A stretch of 7,882 bases of DNA from Holophagales bacterium (GCA_031283145.1 JAITCJ010000067.1:1-7882), one strand, 5' to 3'; shown: positions 1 to 6,890, counted from the first letter of the stretch. The notes: generated from the sequence alone by a model not told the origin. A program made the numbers and translations.

Positions 1-34
1 TCTGGTGAATCTCGTCACGGAAACTGATGCCTGA

Positions 35-65
35 CTTGGTGGGCGTGGCTGTCTTGGCACCAAGA
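35..65. repeat. Overlapping inverted repeats, two alternative hairpins
   Basis: CTTGGTG at 35-41 is the exact reverse complement of CACCAAG at 58-64, which allows a 7-bp stem. The same right-hand arm also belongs to a compact near-palindrome, TCTTGG-CA-CCAAGA at 52-65. The two structures exclude each other. No T-run follows, so this is not a standard intrinsic terminator. Its role is unknown, and it may be the remains of the 3' end of an upstream gene. Confidence 0.4.
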
Positions 66-77
66 TACTTACTTATC

Positions 78-93
78 ACCGCCTGTTGGCGGT
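78..93. repeat. Perfect 6-bp stem, 4-base loop hairpin
   Basis: ACCGCC (78-83) and GGCGGT (88-93) are exact reverse complements around a TGTT loop. The stem is GC-rich, so the hairpin should be stable. No T-tract follows on either strand, so terminator function is not supported. It lies about 110 bases upstream of the consensus promoter. Confidence 0.45.
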
Positions 94-205
94 TCGATTC
101 ACTACAGCGCAGCCTTGAAACGAAGTGCCTCCCACTTGGATTAAGAGGATCGTTTTAAAGTTGATTGGCTACATATCATAATAAAACACGTAAAATCTTT
201 AGTGT

Positions 206-235
206 TTGACAGAATCCGGAAACCAATCCTATAAT
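206..235 (+). promoter_or_regulatory. Consensus sigma70-type promoter P1
   Basis: TTGACA at 206-211 and TATAAT at 230-235 are both perfect consensus hexamers, separated by 18 bases (optimum 17). Transcription would start near 242. The start region contains TTAATCAA (243-250), identical to one arm of the palindrome at 340-359, so the same regulator could act here. The transcript would have only about 20 bases before the micro-ORF at 263. No T-rich terminator is visible before the regulator gene, so read-through into the efflux operon is likely. Confidence 0.75.
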
Positions 236-252
236 TACGTCATTAATCAACA

Positions 253-284
253 GGAGGAATTTATGTTTTTTGACAGCATCCTCC
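253..284 (+). promoter_or_regulatory. Strong Shine-Dalgarno sequestered by a hairpin
   Basis: AGGAGG at 252-257 lies 5 bases before the ATG at 263 and is a near-perfect ribosome-binding site. GGAGGA (253-258) is the exact reverse complement of TCCTCC (279-284), which lies inside the micro-ORF at codons 6-8. A 6-bp GC-rich hairpin could therefore hide the ribosome-binding site and place the start codon in its loop. The pairing is visible in the sequence; control of translation by it is inferred. Confidence 0.5.
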
Positions 285-325
285 CATTGCTAATTGTATT
301 GAGACGCAGCGCAACTCAAAAATAA
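263..325 (+). CDS. Putative 20-residue hydrophobic leader or membrane peptide
   Basis: This micro-ORF starts at ATG 263 and stops at TAA 323-325. It has a strong AGGAGG ribosome-binding site and sits just behind a perfect-consensus promoter, which is why I list it despite its size. The peptide has a hydrophobic core (FFDSILPLLIVL) followed by a basic tail (RRSATQK). I do not recognise a family. It could be (a) a regulatory leader peptide whose translation controls the downstream regulator and efflux genes, as known for some antibiotic-resistance genes; (b) a small membrane protein; or (c) a type I toxin-like peptide, though I saw no antisense RNA promoter opposite it. The start of the coding sequence can pair with the ribosome-binding site. 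Expression is unproven. Confidence 0.45.
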   Translation: MFFDSILPLLIVLRRSATQK

Positions 326-334
326 AAAAAGCTC

Positions 335-362
335 TTGACTTAATCAAACGATTGATTAAAAC
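335..362 (+). promoter_or_regulatory. Probable regulator/efflux operon promoter P2
   Basis: TTGACT at 335-340 is a 5/6 match to the -35 consensus. TAAAAC at 357-362 is a 4/6 match to the -10, with 16 bases between them. Transcription would start near 369, leaving a leader of about 48 bases before the regulator's ATG at 417. The spacer is filled almost entirely by the 20-bp palindrome, so a bound dimer would block RNA polymerase. The -10 element is imperfect, so its exact position is uncertain. Confidence 0.5.
340..359. promoter_or_regulatory. 20-bp palindromic operator candidate for the TetR regulator
   Basis: TTAATCAA (340-347) and TTGATTAA (352-359) are exact reverse complements separated by ACGA. 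Size and symmetry fit operators of TetR-family dimers. It lies between the -35 and -10 of the promoter directly upstream of the TetR-family gene, the usual arrangement for autorepression. One arm, TTAATCAA, recurs exactly at 243-250 next to the start point of the upstream promoter. The palindrome is seen in the sequence; binding by the neighbouring regulator is inferred. Confidence 0.7.
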
Positions 363-374
363 TAAAAAACAAGC

Positions 375-393
375 CGATTATTCATTGTAATCG
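375..393. repeat. Inverted repeat in the regulator's leader
   Basis: CGATTA (375-380) and TAATCG (388-393) are exact reverse complements with a 7-base spacer. It lies between the presumed transcription start of P2 and the regulator's start codon. It could be a weak RNA hairpin or a second, weaker regulator site; the arms have the opposite polarity to the main palindrome (GATT then AATC), so I favour the hairpin. Confidence 0.3.
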
Positions 394-416
394 CTTTGTG
401 TAGTGAGTGTTTCACC

Positions 417-1109
417 ATGATGCCACAATCACAGGATCAAGATCAAGACAGCTATCAGCGCCTGGTGGAAGCGGCGCTGCTGGCTTTTGCCGAGAAAGGC
501 TTTGACGGAGCCAGCGTTCGTCAAATCGCTCAAAGCGCGAAACTAAACCCGGCTATGATTGCGTACCACTTTGGAAATAAAGAGGGGCTTTACGAAGCCG
601 CGTTGCGGTGGGTACATTCTGATTTTTCCAAGAAACTTCAGAATATGCCAAGCGCGCCAGCCCCAAATTCACCTAACGCGCGAAACATCGCTCTGTCTGT
701 CCTCAGCGCCGTTATAAGAGAATCATTCCAAAATTGTGTTATTTGCGCAAACAAAAATCAGAGATATAAACTGTTGCATGAAGCCGCTCAAAAACTTTGG
801 AGCCATGAAATGGCGTCGCCCAGAACCAAATTACTTGATTATTTAATTGATCAAGTACGCATACCAATGGATTGCCTTATTGCTTGCGTTAATATATTAA
901 AGCCAGAAATTTCCAGGCTTGAGTTAGACGCTATGATAATAAGTATTCATGGGGCAATTTTCTTTTTTTATAAACATTTTGACGTTTTTCAAAAGGTGCG
1001 CGGGCGTATTTACGCTGACAGCGACTTGGAAAATTTAGTTCAAAACCTTGTTGATTTCACTCTGAGGGGATTGGGTATCCCCATCGCTTTTCCTGATGAT
1101 GGAGCTTGA
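417..1109 (+). CDS. TetR/AcrR-family repressor, CecR-like
   Basis: This is a one-component transcriptional repressor, probably of its own efflux operon. From ATG 417 it has 230 residues, a normal length for the family. Residues 13-59 form the TetR DNA-binding domain: a helix with the LLAFAEKGFDGASV pattern, then the helix-turn-helix RQIAQSAKLNPAMIAYHFGNKEGLY, where YHF and the K-E-x-L-Y end are hallmarks. The C-terminal ligand/dimer domain resembles the CecR (formerly YbiH) type, with a HEAAQ...SPRTKLLDYLIDQV stretch and a late FTLRGLG helix; that assignment is from memory of the family. The frame extends to TTG 396, but ATG 417 (or 420) is preferred because no good ribosome-binding site precedes 396. 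The site before 417 is also poor (GTGAG, in a small 4-bp hairpin 403-415), suggesting low or coupled translation. Its stop is two bases before the next gene's ATG. The gene is AT-richer than the pump genes. Confidence 0.9.
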   Translation: MMPQSQDQDQDSYQRLVEAALLAFAEKGFDGASVRQIAQSAKLNPAMIAYHFGNKEGLYEAALRWVHSDFSKKLQNMPSAPAPNSPNARNIALSVLSAVIRESFQNCVICANKNQRYKLLHEAAQKLWSHEMASPRTKLLDYLIDQVRIPMDCLIACVNILKPEISRLELDAMIISIHGAIFFFYKHFDVFQKVRGRIYADSDLENLVQNLVDFTLRGLGIPIAFPDDGA

Positions 1110-1111
1110 GT

Positions 1112-2458
1112 ATGCTCATATTTTTTCCGCCGGCGTTAGTTGATTTTCAAGAGGGCTTGAATACTGACATTGAAAATACACAAACAAGTAGTGCCAGGCA
1201 GGTAAAGTTGGATTTTGTCGGCGCGATGAACAGCGCCCGTTCAGAAAATCCTTTATTAAAGGCGGCAAAAGCTGTTGTTTATGAACGCAAAGGTCTGATA
1301 AAAACTGTCAGCGCCGATGTATTCCCGCAAATCTCCATTAGCGGCGACTTCAGCAGAGTCAAAGACGTGTCAATGCTGAACAGCAGTTTTGGAGACAGCC
1401 TTCTGGGCGGCGATTCCCCGATGTTAGGCATTGACCCGAGCGTCTTTACCGCGCCCAGGAGTTATTACACAACCAACATAAGCGTTGCCCAGCCGCTCTT
1501 CTATTTTGGGAAAATCAGCACAGCAATCGGCATAGCTCGGATGGGGGAAAAAGAGGCGGATCAGGGCTACAGGACTTCCGAACTGAACGTGTTGCACGGT
1601 GTGGCAAAGGCTTACCTGGCCGTCTTGTCAGCCAAAGCCGAAACGGAAGTTATCCAGTCTCGGATGTTGGCGGCTCGGCAGTTCCTGAATGACATGACGG
1701 CAAAGCTGGAGGCGCAGAGCGCGACGGCGCTTGATCGCCTGAGGGCTGAGAGCGAACTCTTAGCGGTAATGCCTGACGCGCTTCAGGCGGACGCCAACCT
1801 CAAAAGGGCAAAGGAAGTACTGTGCGGGATGCTGGGTCTGGACCCAAAAACCGATTTGGAGCTTGCGGACATGGGACTGCCTCCGGAATTGGATAGAACA
1901 ATCAAAGGGGAAGAGCGCAGCGAGATTACCCAAATAAAAGTTCAGGAAAACATGTTGGAAGCCAATGACAAGATCATCAAGTCCGACTTGCTGCCGAAAT
2001 TTGATTTAAGCGCGCAGTATGGCTACCAGGCCGGCAAAACAGAAAATATGTTCAAGGCGCCGTACGATCCCTGGCGCATGACTATATCCATGCGCTGGCC
2101 AGTATTCGACGGTCTTCGCGTCAGCGGCAGACGCGCTCAGAACAGAGCGCAGATAGAGCAGACCCGCCAAATGCGGATCAATCAGGAGCGCGGTTTTGCT
2201 GTAGAACTCCAGAGCGCGGAGCGTGAGCTTGTTAAGGCAAAGGCCTTTTTAGAGGCCGCGAGAAAGGCTCTTGATACCGGCCAGGAAGCGTTGCGCGTCA
2301 GTAAAGAGTCTTTTGAGCAGGGTTTGATAACAAGCCTAGACCTATTGCAGGCCGAGCGCACTGCGCACCAGTTGCGGAGTCAACTGCGAAGAGCCGAGCT
2401 GGGCGTCTGGTCCGCAATTTTTGATTATCGCCGTTCACTTTCCCTATTACCGAATTAA
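1112..2458 (+). CDS. TolC-family outer-membrane efflux channel
   Basis: This is the outer-membrane factor of the tripartite pump, a trimeric channel crossing the outer membrane and periplasm. The chosen start is ATG 1112, with GGAG at 1101-1104 seven bases ahead; a TTG at 1106 overlapping the regulator's stop is less likely. The product has 448 residues, typical of TolC proteins. Two related OEP halves are visible: the first begins near residue 31 (VKLDFVGAMNSARSENPLLKAAK) and includes SVAQPLFYFGKISTAI; the second includes the equivalent RWPVFDGLRVSGRRAQNRAQ and a long coiled-coil helix ending in SFEQGLITSLDLLQAERT. This internal duplication is the family signature. Oddly, the N-terminus (MLIFFPPALVDFQEG) is not a convincing signal peptide, and an in-frame stop at 1097-1099 rules out a longer upstream start. 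No lipobox cysteine is seen. Confidence 0.92.
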   Translation: MLIFFPPALVDFQEGLNTDIENTQTSSARQVKLDFVGAMNSARSENPLLKAAKAVVYERKGLIKTVSADVFPQISISGDFSRVKDVSMLNSSFGDSLLGGDSPMLGIDPSVFTAPRSYYTTNISVAQPLFYFGKISTAIGIARMGEKEADQGYRTSELNVLHGVAKAYLAVLSAKAETEVIQSRMLAARQFLNDMTAKLEAQSATALDRLRAESELLAVMPDALQADANLKRAKEVLCGMLGLDPKTDLELADMGLPPELDRTIKGEERSEITQIKVQENMLEANDKIIKSDLLPKFDLSAQYGYQAGKTENMFKAPYDPWRMTISMRWPVFDGLRVSGRRAQNRAQIEQTRQMRINQERGFAVELQSAERELVKAKAFLEAARKALDTGQEALRVSKESFEQGLITSLDLLQAERTAHQLRSQLRRAELGVWSAIFDYRRSLSLLPN

Positions 2459-2480
2459 CACCGTTGTTATCGAGGAAAAA

Positions 2481-3686
2481 ATGAGTAAAACCAGTTGGAT
2501 TATTGTCGGCTCCGCGCTGACCCTTGTCATTATAGGCTCCATCGTGTCAAATCGCGTGAAGCGCAATAAAGAGCTAAACAAACAGCAGCACATCAAGGAA
2601 TTGGCCGAAATTTCGGTGACGCTCGCCAAAGTCGAGATGAGGAGCTTCCGCACAACGATCCCTTTTACGGGCAATCTGCTGGCTGTAAACAGGGCGGAAC
2701 TGAAGGCCGAGGTTACGGGACGCCTGACGCGCGTAGCCGTCATGGAGGGGGATCGCGTCCACAAGGACTCGGTGCTGTCAGCGCAGGACGAGGAAGAGTT
2801 GTTGCTTGGCGTACAGGCGGCCGATGCTCAACTGCTCCAGACCAGAGCACAGGCGGCGCAGGCCACCAGTGACTTTGAGAGGGCAAAGCAGTTGCTCGAA
2901 AAAAGCAGCATTACCAAGCAGGCCGAGCAACAAGCCGAGACCTACTACACTGCGGCTATGGCGGGTGTAAGGGCGGCCGAGAGCAATCTGGGGATTGCAA
3001 AGAACAGGTTGCACAAAGCCCAGATCAAAAGCCCTTTCGAGGGTCATGTGGCCAGGAGCTATGTCAAGGAGGGCGAAATGCTCAATCCCGGACAAATCGC
3101 TTTCAGCATTGTTGATAACAGAACAATGGAGATAGAGGCTGACCTGCCTTCCGAAAACATCAGTCTTGTCCAGACCGGACTCAGTGTTGTGTTTTTTGTG
3201 CACGGGTTCGACACGTCTTTTGAAGGCAGAGTCGCGAACGTGGCGCCCGCTCTGGTCCAGGATGGCCGTACCCTGCGCGTTAGGATAGAGGTTCCCAATA
3301 ACGATGGGCGACTAAAGAGCGGGCTATTTGCCGAAGGAGAGATAATTTCCGGTCGGGCGCTGGAAAAGCCGGCGTTGCCCTCCAGTGTGCTGACAGTGGC
3401 CGGTAAGAGTGCGGACGTGTACGTTGCGGAGAATACTATTGCCCGCCTCAAACGCATCACTATTGGATACGACCAGCAGGGCTGGCGCCCCATTGAGAAG
3501 AACGGTCTGGCCCCCGGCGACTTTGTAGTGGCCCAGGGACGCGACTTGGTGTCGGAGGGGATGAGGATCCGCGTGGTGGAGATTCAGGGGGGAGGCCAGT
3601 CAGAAACTGCTAAAAATGAAGCCCCCAAAGCGGAAAACTCACGGGCGGACGCCGCGCTTGAACCCGCCACGCAGCAGGTGAACTGA
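2481..3686 (+). CDS. RND periplasmic adaptor (membrane fusion protein)
   Basis: This HlyD/AcrA-type adaptor links the RND pump to the TolC channel. ATG 2481 is chosen because GAGG sits 5 bases upstream (2472-2475) and a membrane anchor follows at once; the frame's upstream extension to 2421 lies inside the TolC gene. The product has 401 residues. Residues 5-23 form one hydrophobic anchor with no lipobox cysteine, so it is an anchored rather than lipidated protein. The lipoyl halves are near 64-100 (GNLLAVNRAELKAEVTGRL) and 180-212 (AQIKSPFEGHVARSYVKEG). Between them lies an alpha-hairpin rich in Ala, Gln and Glu. Its R134, L138 and T145 match the RLS motif of AcrA used for TolC docking, with Thr in place of Ser. 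A beta-barrel (about 213-290) and a membrane-proximal domain (about 295-367) follow. The last 30 residues are a low-complexity Ala/Glu tail, probably disordered. Confidence 0.93.
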   Translation: MSKTSWIIVGSALTLVIIGSIVSNRVKRNKELNKQQHIKELAEISVTLAKVEMRSFRTTIPFTGNLLAVNRAELKAEVTGRLTRVAVMEGDRVHKDSVLSAQDEEELLLGVQAADAQLLQTRAQAAQATSDFERAKQLLEKSSITKQAEQQAETYYTAAMAGVRAAESNLGIAKNRLHKAQIKSPFEGHVARSYVKEGEMLNPGQIAFSIVDNRTMEIEADLPSENISLVQTGLSVVFFVHGFDTSFEGRVANVAPALVQDGRTLRVRIEVPNNDGRLKSGLFAEGEIISGRALEKPALPSSVLTVAGKSADVYVAENTIARLKRITIGYDQQGWRPIEKNGLAPGDFVVAQGRDLVSEGMRIRVVEIQGGGQSETAKNEAPKAENSRADAALEPATQQVN

Positions 3687-3687
3687 G

Positions 3688-6600
3688 ATGTTTATATCAA
3701 ATCTGTCAATCAAGCGCCCCGTCTTTACCACATGCGTGATGCTGGCTCTTGTGGTGCTGGGCTTTTTCAGCCTTCGCACACTTGGCTTGGAACTCTTCCC
3801 GGAAATTGATTTCCCCTTTGTTACCGTGAGCGTGGTCTATCCTGGTGCCAGTCCTGACGCCGTTGAGCAGGACGTGGCCAGAAAAATAGAGGAGGCCATC
3901 AATCCCTTGGAAAAACTGAGGAACGTCAGCTCCACCTGCATGGACTCGGTGGGTATCATCGTGGCCGAGTTCGAGCTGGAGCGGGAAGCCGACAAGGCGC
4001 TGGACGATGTGAGGTCCGCCGTTTCAAAAATCAGGAGGAATCTTCCCGAAACCATGCAAGAACCGGTGATCCAGAAGGTTGATCCGGCACAGACGCCGGT
4101 GCTGAGTCTCATCGTGCGCCCTAAAGAAACTGCCTCCGGCATTAGCCCCAAAGACCTGACCAGGATAGCGGATGAATTTCTGAAGCGCCGTCTTGAGAAT
4201 GTGTCGGGCGTTGGCATGGTTGACCTTGTGGGCGGTTCCAAGAGGGAAGTCGGCATACAGGTGGACCCCTACAAGATGGAGGCTCTTGGAATCACGCTCC
4301 CGCAGATAATCGGCGCTCTGGGCAGCGACACAGTTGCTGTCCCGACTGGCAACCTGCGAAAGGATACGCGCGATATTGCCTTGCGCGTTGACGCAAAAGC
4401 AAAACAGGTAACGGACTTCGAGTACGTTGTGGTGGGGAACCTGAAGGGCAGGCCCATTGAGCTTCAGGAAGTGGCAATTGTTATTGATGGTGTGGAAGAG
4501 CCGCGCACACTGGCCAGATTAGATGGCCAGAATGCCGTTGCGCTTGAACTACGTCGTCAATCGGGGGGTAACACGGTGGCCATGGTCGGGAACGTCATGG
4601 GTGTGCTGGACAGGCTCAGGCCTGAACTGGACGAAATGGGCGTGGACGTAGTGACAGCCAAGGATACTTCGAGGTTCATAGTCGAGTCGGTAGAGGATGT
4701 CACTATCACAATCATTCTCGGCGGCTTCATAACCGTCCTTATAGTGTTCTTCTTCTTGAAATCGTGGCGCAGCACTGTTATCACCAGCCTCACGCTGCCT
4801 GTCTCGATCATCGGCTCGTTCATCATAATGAAATCCCTGGGTTTTACACTGAACATGATGACCCTGATGGCGTTGTCGCTAGCTGTGGGTATCCTTATAG
4901 ACGACGCCATAGTCGTGCGCGAAAACATAACGCGCCACGCTGAGATGGGCAAGGACCACGTAAGGGCAGCCATAGAGGGTACCGACGAGATAGGCCAAGC
5001 CGTGGTGTCAACAACCATGTCCATCCTGGCCGTGTTCGTCCCCGTGGCTTTCATGGCAGGCATAGCGGGCAGGATGTTCTTCTCTTTCGGCATAGTGGTG
5101 GCCTTTGCCGTGTCCGTCTCCCTATTCGTCAGTTTTACGCTCGACCCTATGCTGAGCGCCGTCTGGCCCGACCCTGAGCACAGCCAAGGCCACGTTGCGA
5201 CCCGCTCCTCCAGGCGCGGTCCTATAATGAAAACCGTTGATTGGTTCAACAAGTACATAGACAGGCTCGAAAAATTTTACCGTACAGCCATCCTGTGGGC
5301 GCTGGACCACAGAAAGACGGTGATGACCATAGCCGTCGCCAGTTTTGTGGTGTCTCTCCCCCTCATGGGTCTTCTGGGCAACGATTTCCAGCCGGACTCC
5401 GACAGGGGCGAGCTTGAGGTCATCTTCAAGACAGAGCCGGGTGCCCACCTGGAGGCCACTACTCGCAAGGCTGCCGAATTGGAAAACATAATACGCGCGA
5501 ACCCGGATGGGACGCCTAACCCTGAAGTAGATTTTCTGTACACGACAATAGGGACGGGAATGATGGGGACCGTGAACGAAGGCTTGGTCTATGTAAAACT
5601 CAGCGATGGCGAGCGACGCAATTATGTGACCATCAGGCGCGATCTCCGCGACCGCATGAACCACCTGCCAGGCGTGGAGGTAGGTATGGGGCGGGCGGGT
5701 ATGGGCGGCGGCTCAAGCAGACCGCTGAGCGTCTCCATACTTGGCGCCGAGCGGAAGTCCGTGGAAAAGGCTGAACCGCTGGTCAGGACTGTCTTTGAAA
5801 AGATAACGGGGGCAGTTGACATATCGTCCAGTAATGACAGGGGCAAGCCAGAAATCAGGCTCGTCATAGACAGGAAACGAGCCTCCGACCTTGGCGTATC
5901 GCCTATGTCAGTGGCGAGTGTGGTGCGCCCGATGGTTGACGGCGTGGACGCCGCCAAGTTCGAGGACCTTTCAGGCGAGCAGTACAATGTGAGGCTGCGC
6001 TTATCGGACGAAAACCGCGCCACAGTGGAACAGCTTGGCGCGCTTACCGTGTCATCTAGCAAAAAGGACCAGCAGGGCAATACAGTGATGGTGAAGGTCT
6101 CCAATGTTGCCAGCTTTGAAGAGGGTCTGGCGCCGGCAAAACTGCAAAGGAGCGGTCTGCGCTCCAGGATTACACTCAGCTCCAGCATGGAGGGCAAGAC
6201 CATGACGGAGATAACAGGCGAATTGACCAGGGGCGTTGAGGAGCTTCGGAACAAGGGGAGTCTCCCGCCGGGCGTCGTGGTCGAGTTTGAGGGCATGGCC
6301 AAGTGGGCTGCGGAGACAGCGGCCAACATGGCCACGGCCATGCTGCTGGCCATAATTTTCATCTATCTGGTACTGGCCAGCCAGTTCGAGAGCTTCAAAC
6401 TGCCCATAACCATCATGCTGACTCTGCCCCTGGCTATGGTTGGCATGGTGCTGATGTTGCTCATAACGGGCGATTCCCAGAGCATGATGACGCAGATAGG
6501 GCTGATAATGCTCATGGGACTGGTCGTTAAGAACGCCATCCTCCTTGTTGACCGTACCTTACAGATAATGCGGGAGAAGAATGTGCCGCGCAGAGAAGCC

Positions 6601-6849
6601 CTGGTGGAGGCCGGTATGACGCGCCTCCGCCCCATCCTGATGACCAGCTTCGCCATGATAGGCGGCATGATGCCGCTGTTCCTCGCCATCGGAAGCGGCG
6701 CGGAAATGCGCGCGCCAATGGCAAGGACAGTCGTAGGCGGCATAATAACGTCAACCCTTTTGACGCTGGTTGTTATACCCGTCTTTTTCGATATTCTCGA
6801 CGGGTTCACACTAAAAAGGCTATGGGGAAAGATGAGGGGTAAACGGTAG
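3688..6849 (+). CDS. RND multidrug efflux transporter, HAE1 type (AcrB/MdtC-like)
   Basis: This is the inner-membrane, proton-driven pump. The ATG follows the adaptor's stop by one base, with AGGTGA (3676-3681) as ribosome-binding site inside the adaptor gene, so the two are probably translationally coupled. Its 1053 residues fit the family (AcrB has 1049). It opens with IKRPVFTTCVMLALVVLG (TM1) and the family pattern LFPEIDFPFVTVSVVYPGASP. Twelve membrane segments are visible: TM1, TM2-6 (about 335-495), TM7 (about 545), and TM8-12 (about 875-1040), with two large periplasmic loops between. All proton-relay residues are present: D405 and D406 in VGILIDDAIVV (TM4), K948 in GLVVKNAILLVD (TM10), R979 and T986 in RLRPILMT (TM11). 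This aligns with AcrB D407, D408, K940, R971 and T978. The intact DD pair favours drug-type rather than metal-type (CusA) pumps. The substrate is unknown. AUA and AGG codons are frequent. Confidence 0.95.
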   Translation: MFISNLSIKRPVFTTCVMLALVVLGFFSLRTLGLELFPEIDFPFVTVSVVYPGASPDAVEQDVARKIEEAINPLEKLRNVSSTCMDSVGIIVAEFELEREADKALDDVRSAVSKIRRNLPETMQEPVIQKVDPAQTPVLSLIVRPKETASGISPKDLTRIADEFLKRRLENVSGVGMVDLVGGSKREVGIQVDPYKMEALGITLPQIIGALGSDTVAVPTGNLRKDTRDIALRVDAKAKQVTDFEYVVVGNLKGRPIELQEVAIVIDGVEEPRTLARLDGQNAVALELRRQSGGNTVAMVGNVMGVLDRLRPELDEMGVDVVTAKDTSRFIVESVEDVTITIILGGFITVLIVFFFLKSWRSTVITSLTLPVSIIGSFIIMKSLGFTLNMMTLMALSLAVGILIDDAIVVRENITRHAEMGKDHVRAAIEGTDEIGQAVVSTTMSILAVFVPVAFMAGIAGRMFFSFGIVVAFAVSVSLFVSFTLDPMLSAVWPDPEHSQGHVATRSSRRGPIMKTVDWFNKYIDRLEKFYRTAILWALDHRKTVMTIAVASFVVSLPLMGLLGNDFQPDSDRGELEVIFKTEPGAHLEATTRKAAELENIIRANPDGTPNPEVDFLYTTIGTGMMGTVNEGLVYVKLSDGERRNYVTIRRDLRDRMNHLPGVEVGMGRAGMGGGSSRPLSVSILGAERKSVEKAEPLVRTVFEKITGAVDISSSNDRGKPEIRLVIDRKRASDLGVSPMSVASVVRPMVDGVDAAKFEDLSGEQYNVRLRLSDENRATVEQLGALTVSSSKKDQQGNTVMVKVSNVASFEEGLAPAKLQRSGLRSRITLSSSMEGKTMTEITGELTRGVEELRNKGSLPPGVVVEFEGMAKWAAETAANMATAMLLAIIFIYLVLASQFESFKLPITIMLTLPLAMVGMVLMLLITGDSQSMMTQIGLIMLMGLVVKNAILLVDRTLQIMREKNVPRREALVEAGMTRLRPILMTSFAMIGGMMPLFLAIGSGAEMRAPMARTVVGGIITSTLLTLVVIPVFFDILDGFTLKRLWGKMRGKR

Positions 6850-6890
6850 GTGCGGACGAATAAAGGCAATGCCAGAAAGAACAAAAGACA

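Larger units (their letters stand above)
1..205. other. Left-edge region without a supportable gene
   Basis: I see no gene here that I can support. A short plus-strand frame (27-158, 43 codons) and a minus-strand frame open from 154 to the left edge overlap each other; neither shows a recognisable family. A plus-strand frame open from position 2 stops at TGA 32-34 and could be the last ten codons of an upstream gene, but that is too short to judge. The stretch carries two short inverted repeats, listed separately, and becomes AT-rich after about 150, leading into the promoter at 206. No tRNA, rRNA or complete mobile element is visible. Confidence 0.5.

Noticed and set aside
88..100. tRNA T-loop-like sequence (GGTTCGATTC)
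   Set aside because: The T-loop resembles a tRNA, but GGCGG before it has no matching CCGCC after it, and no acceptor, D or anticodon arms are found around it.
1..154. Minus-strand frame open from 154 to the left edge
   Set aside because: It is open for about 50 codons, with a possible GTG start at 79-77 on the minus strand, but the overlapping plus-strand frame (27-158) is also open. Neither has a recognised family or a good ribosome-binding site, so I could not choose between them.
299..319. TTGAG...CTCAA inverted repeat at the end of the micro-ORF as a terminator
   Set aside because: The stem is 5 bp and is followed by an A-run, not a T-run, on the coding strand; on the other strand the T-run comes before the hairpin.
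396..416. TTG start at 396 for the TetR regulator
   Set aside because: It adds seven residues (MCSECFT) outside the conserved domain and lacks a ribosome-binding site. ATG 417 or 420 fits the family length better.
2421..2480. TTG start at 2421 for the adaptor gene
   Set aside because: It would overlap the TolC gene and put 20 extra residues ahead of the membrane anchor, while ATG 2481 has GAGG at proper spacing.
4557..6884. Long minus-strand frames opposite the RND gene (for example 4557-5258, 5622-6362, 6363-6884)
   Set aside because: They lie antisense to an unmistakable RND coding sequence, are rich in Ser, Thr and Met as antisense frames of this kind of gene usually are, and match no known family.
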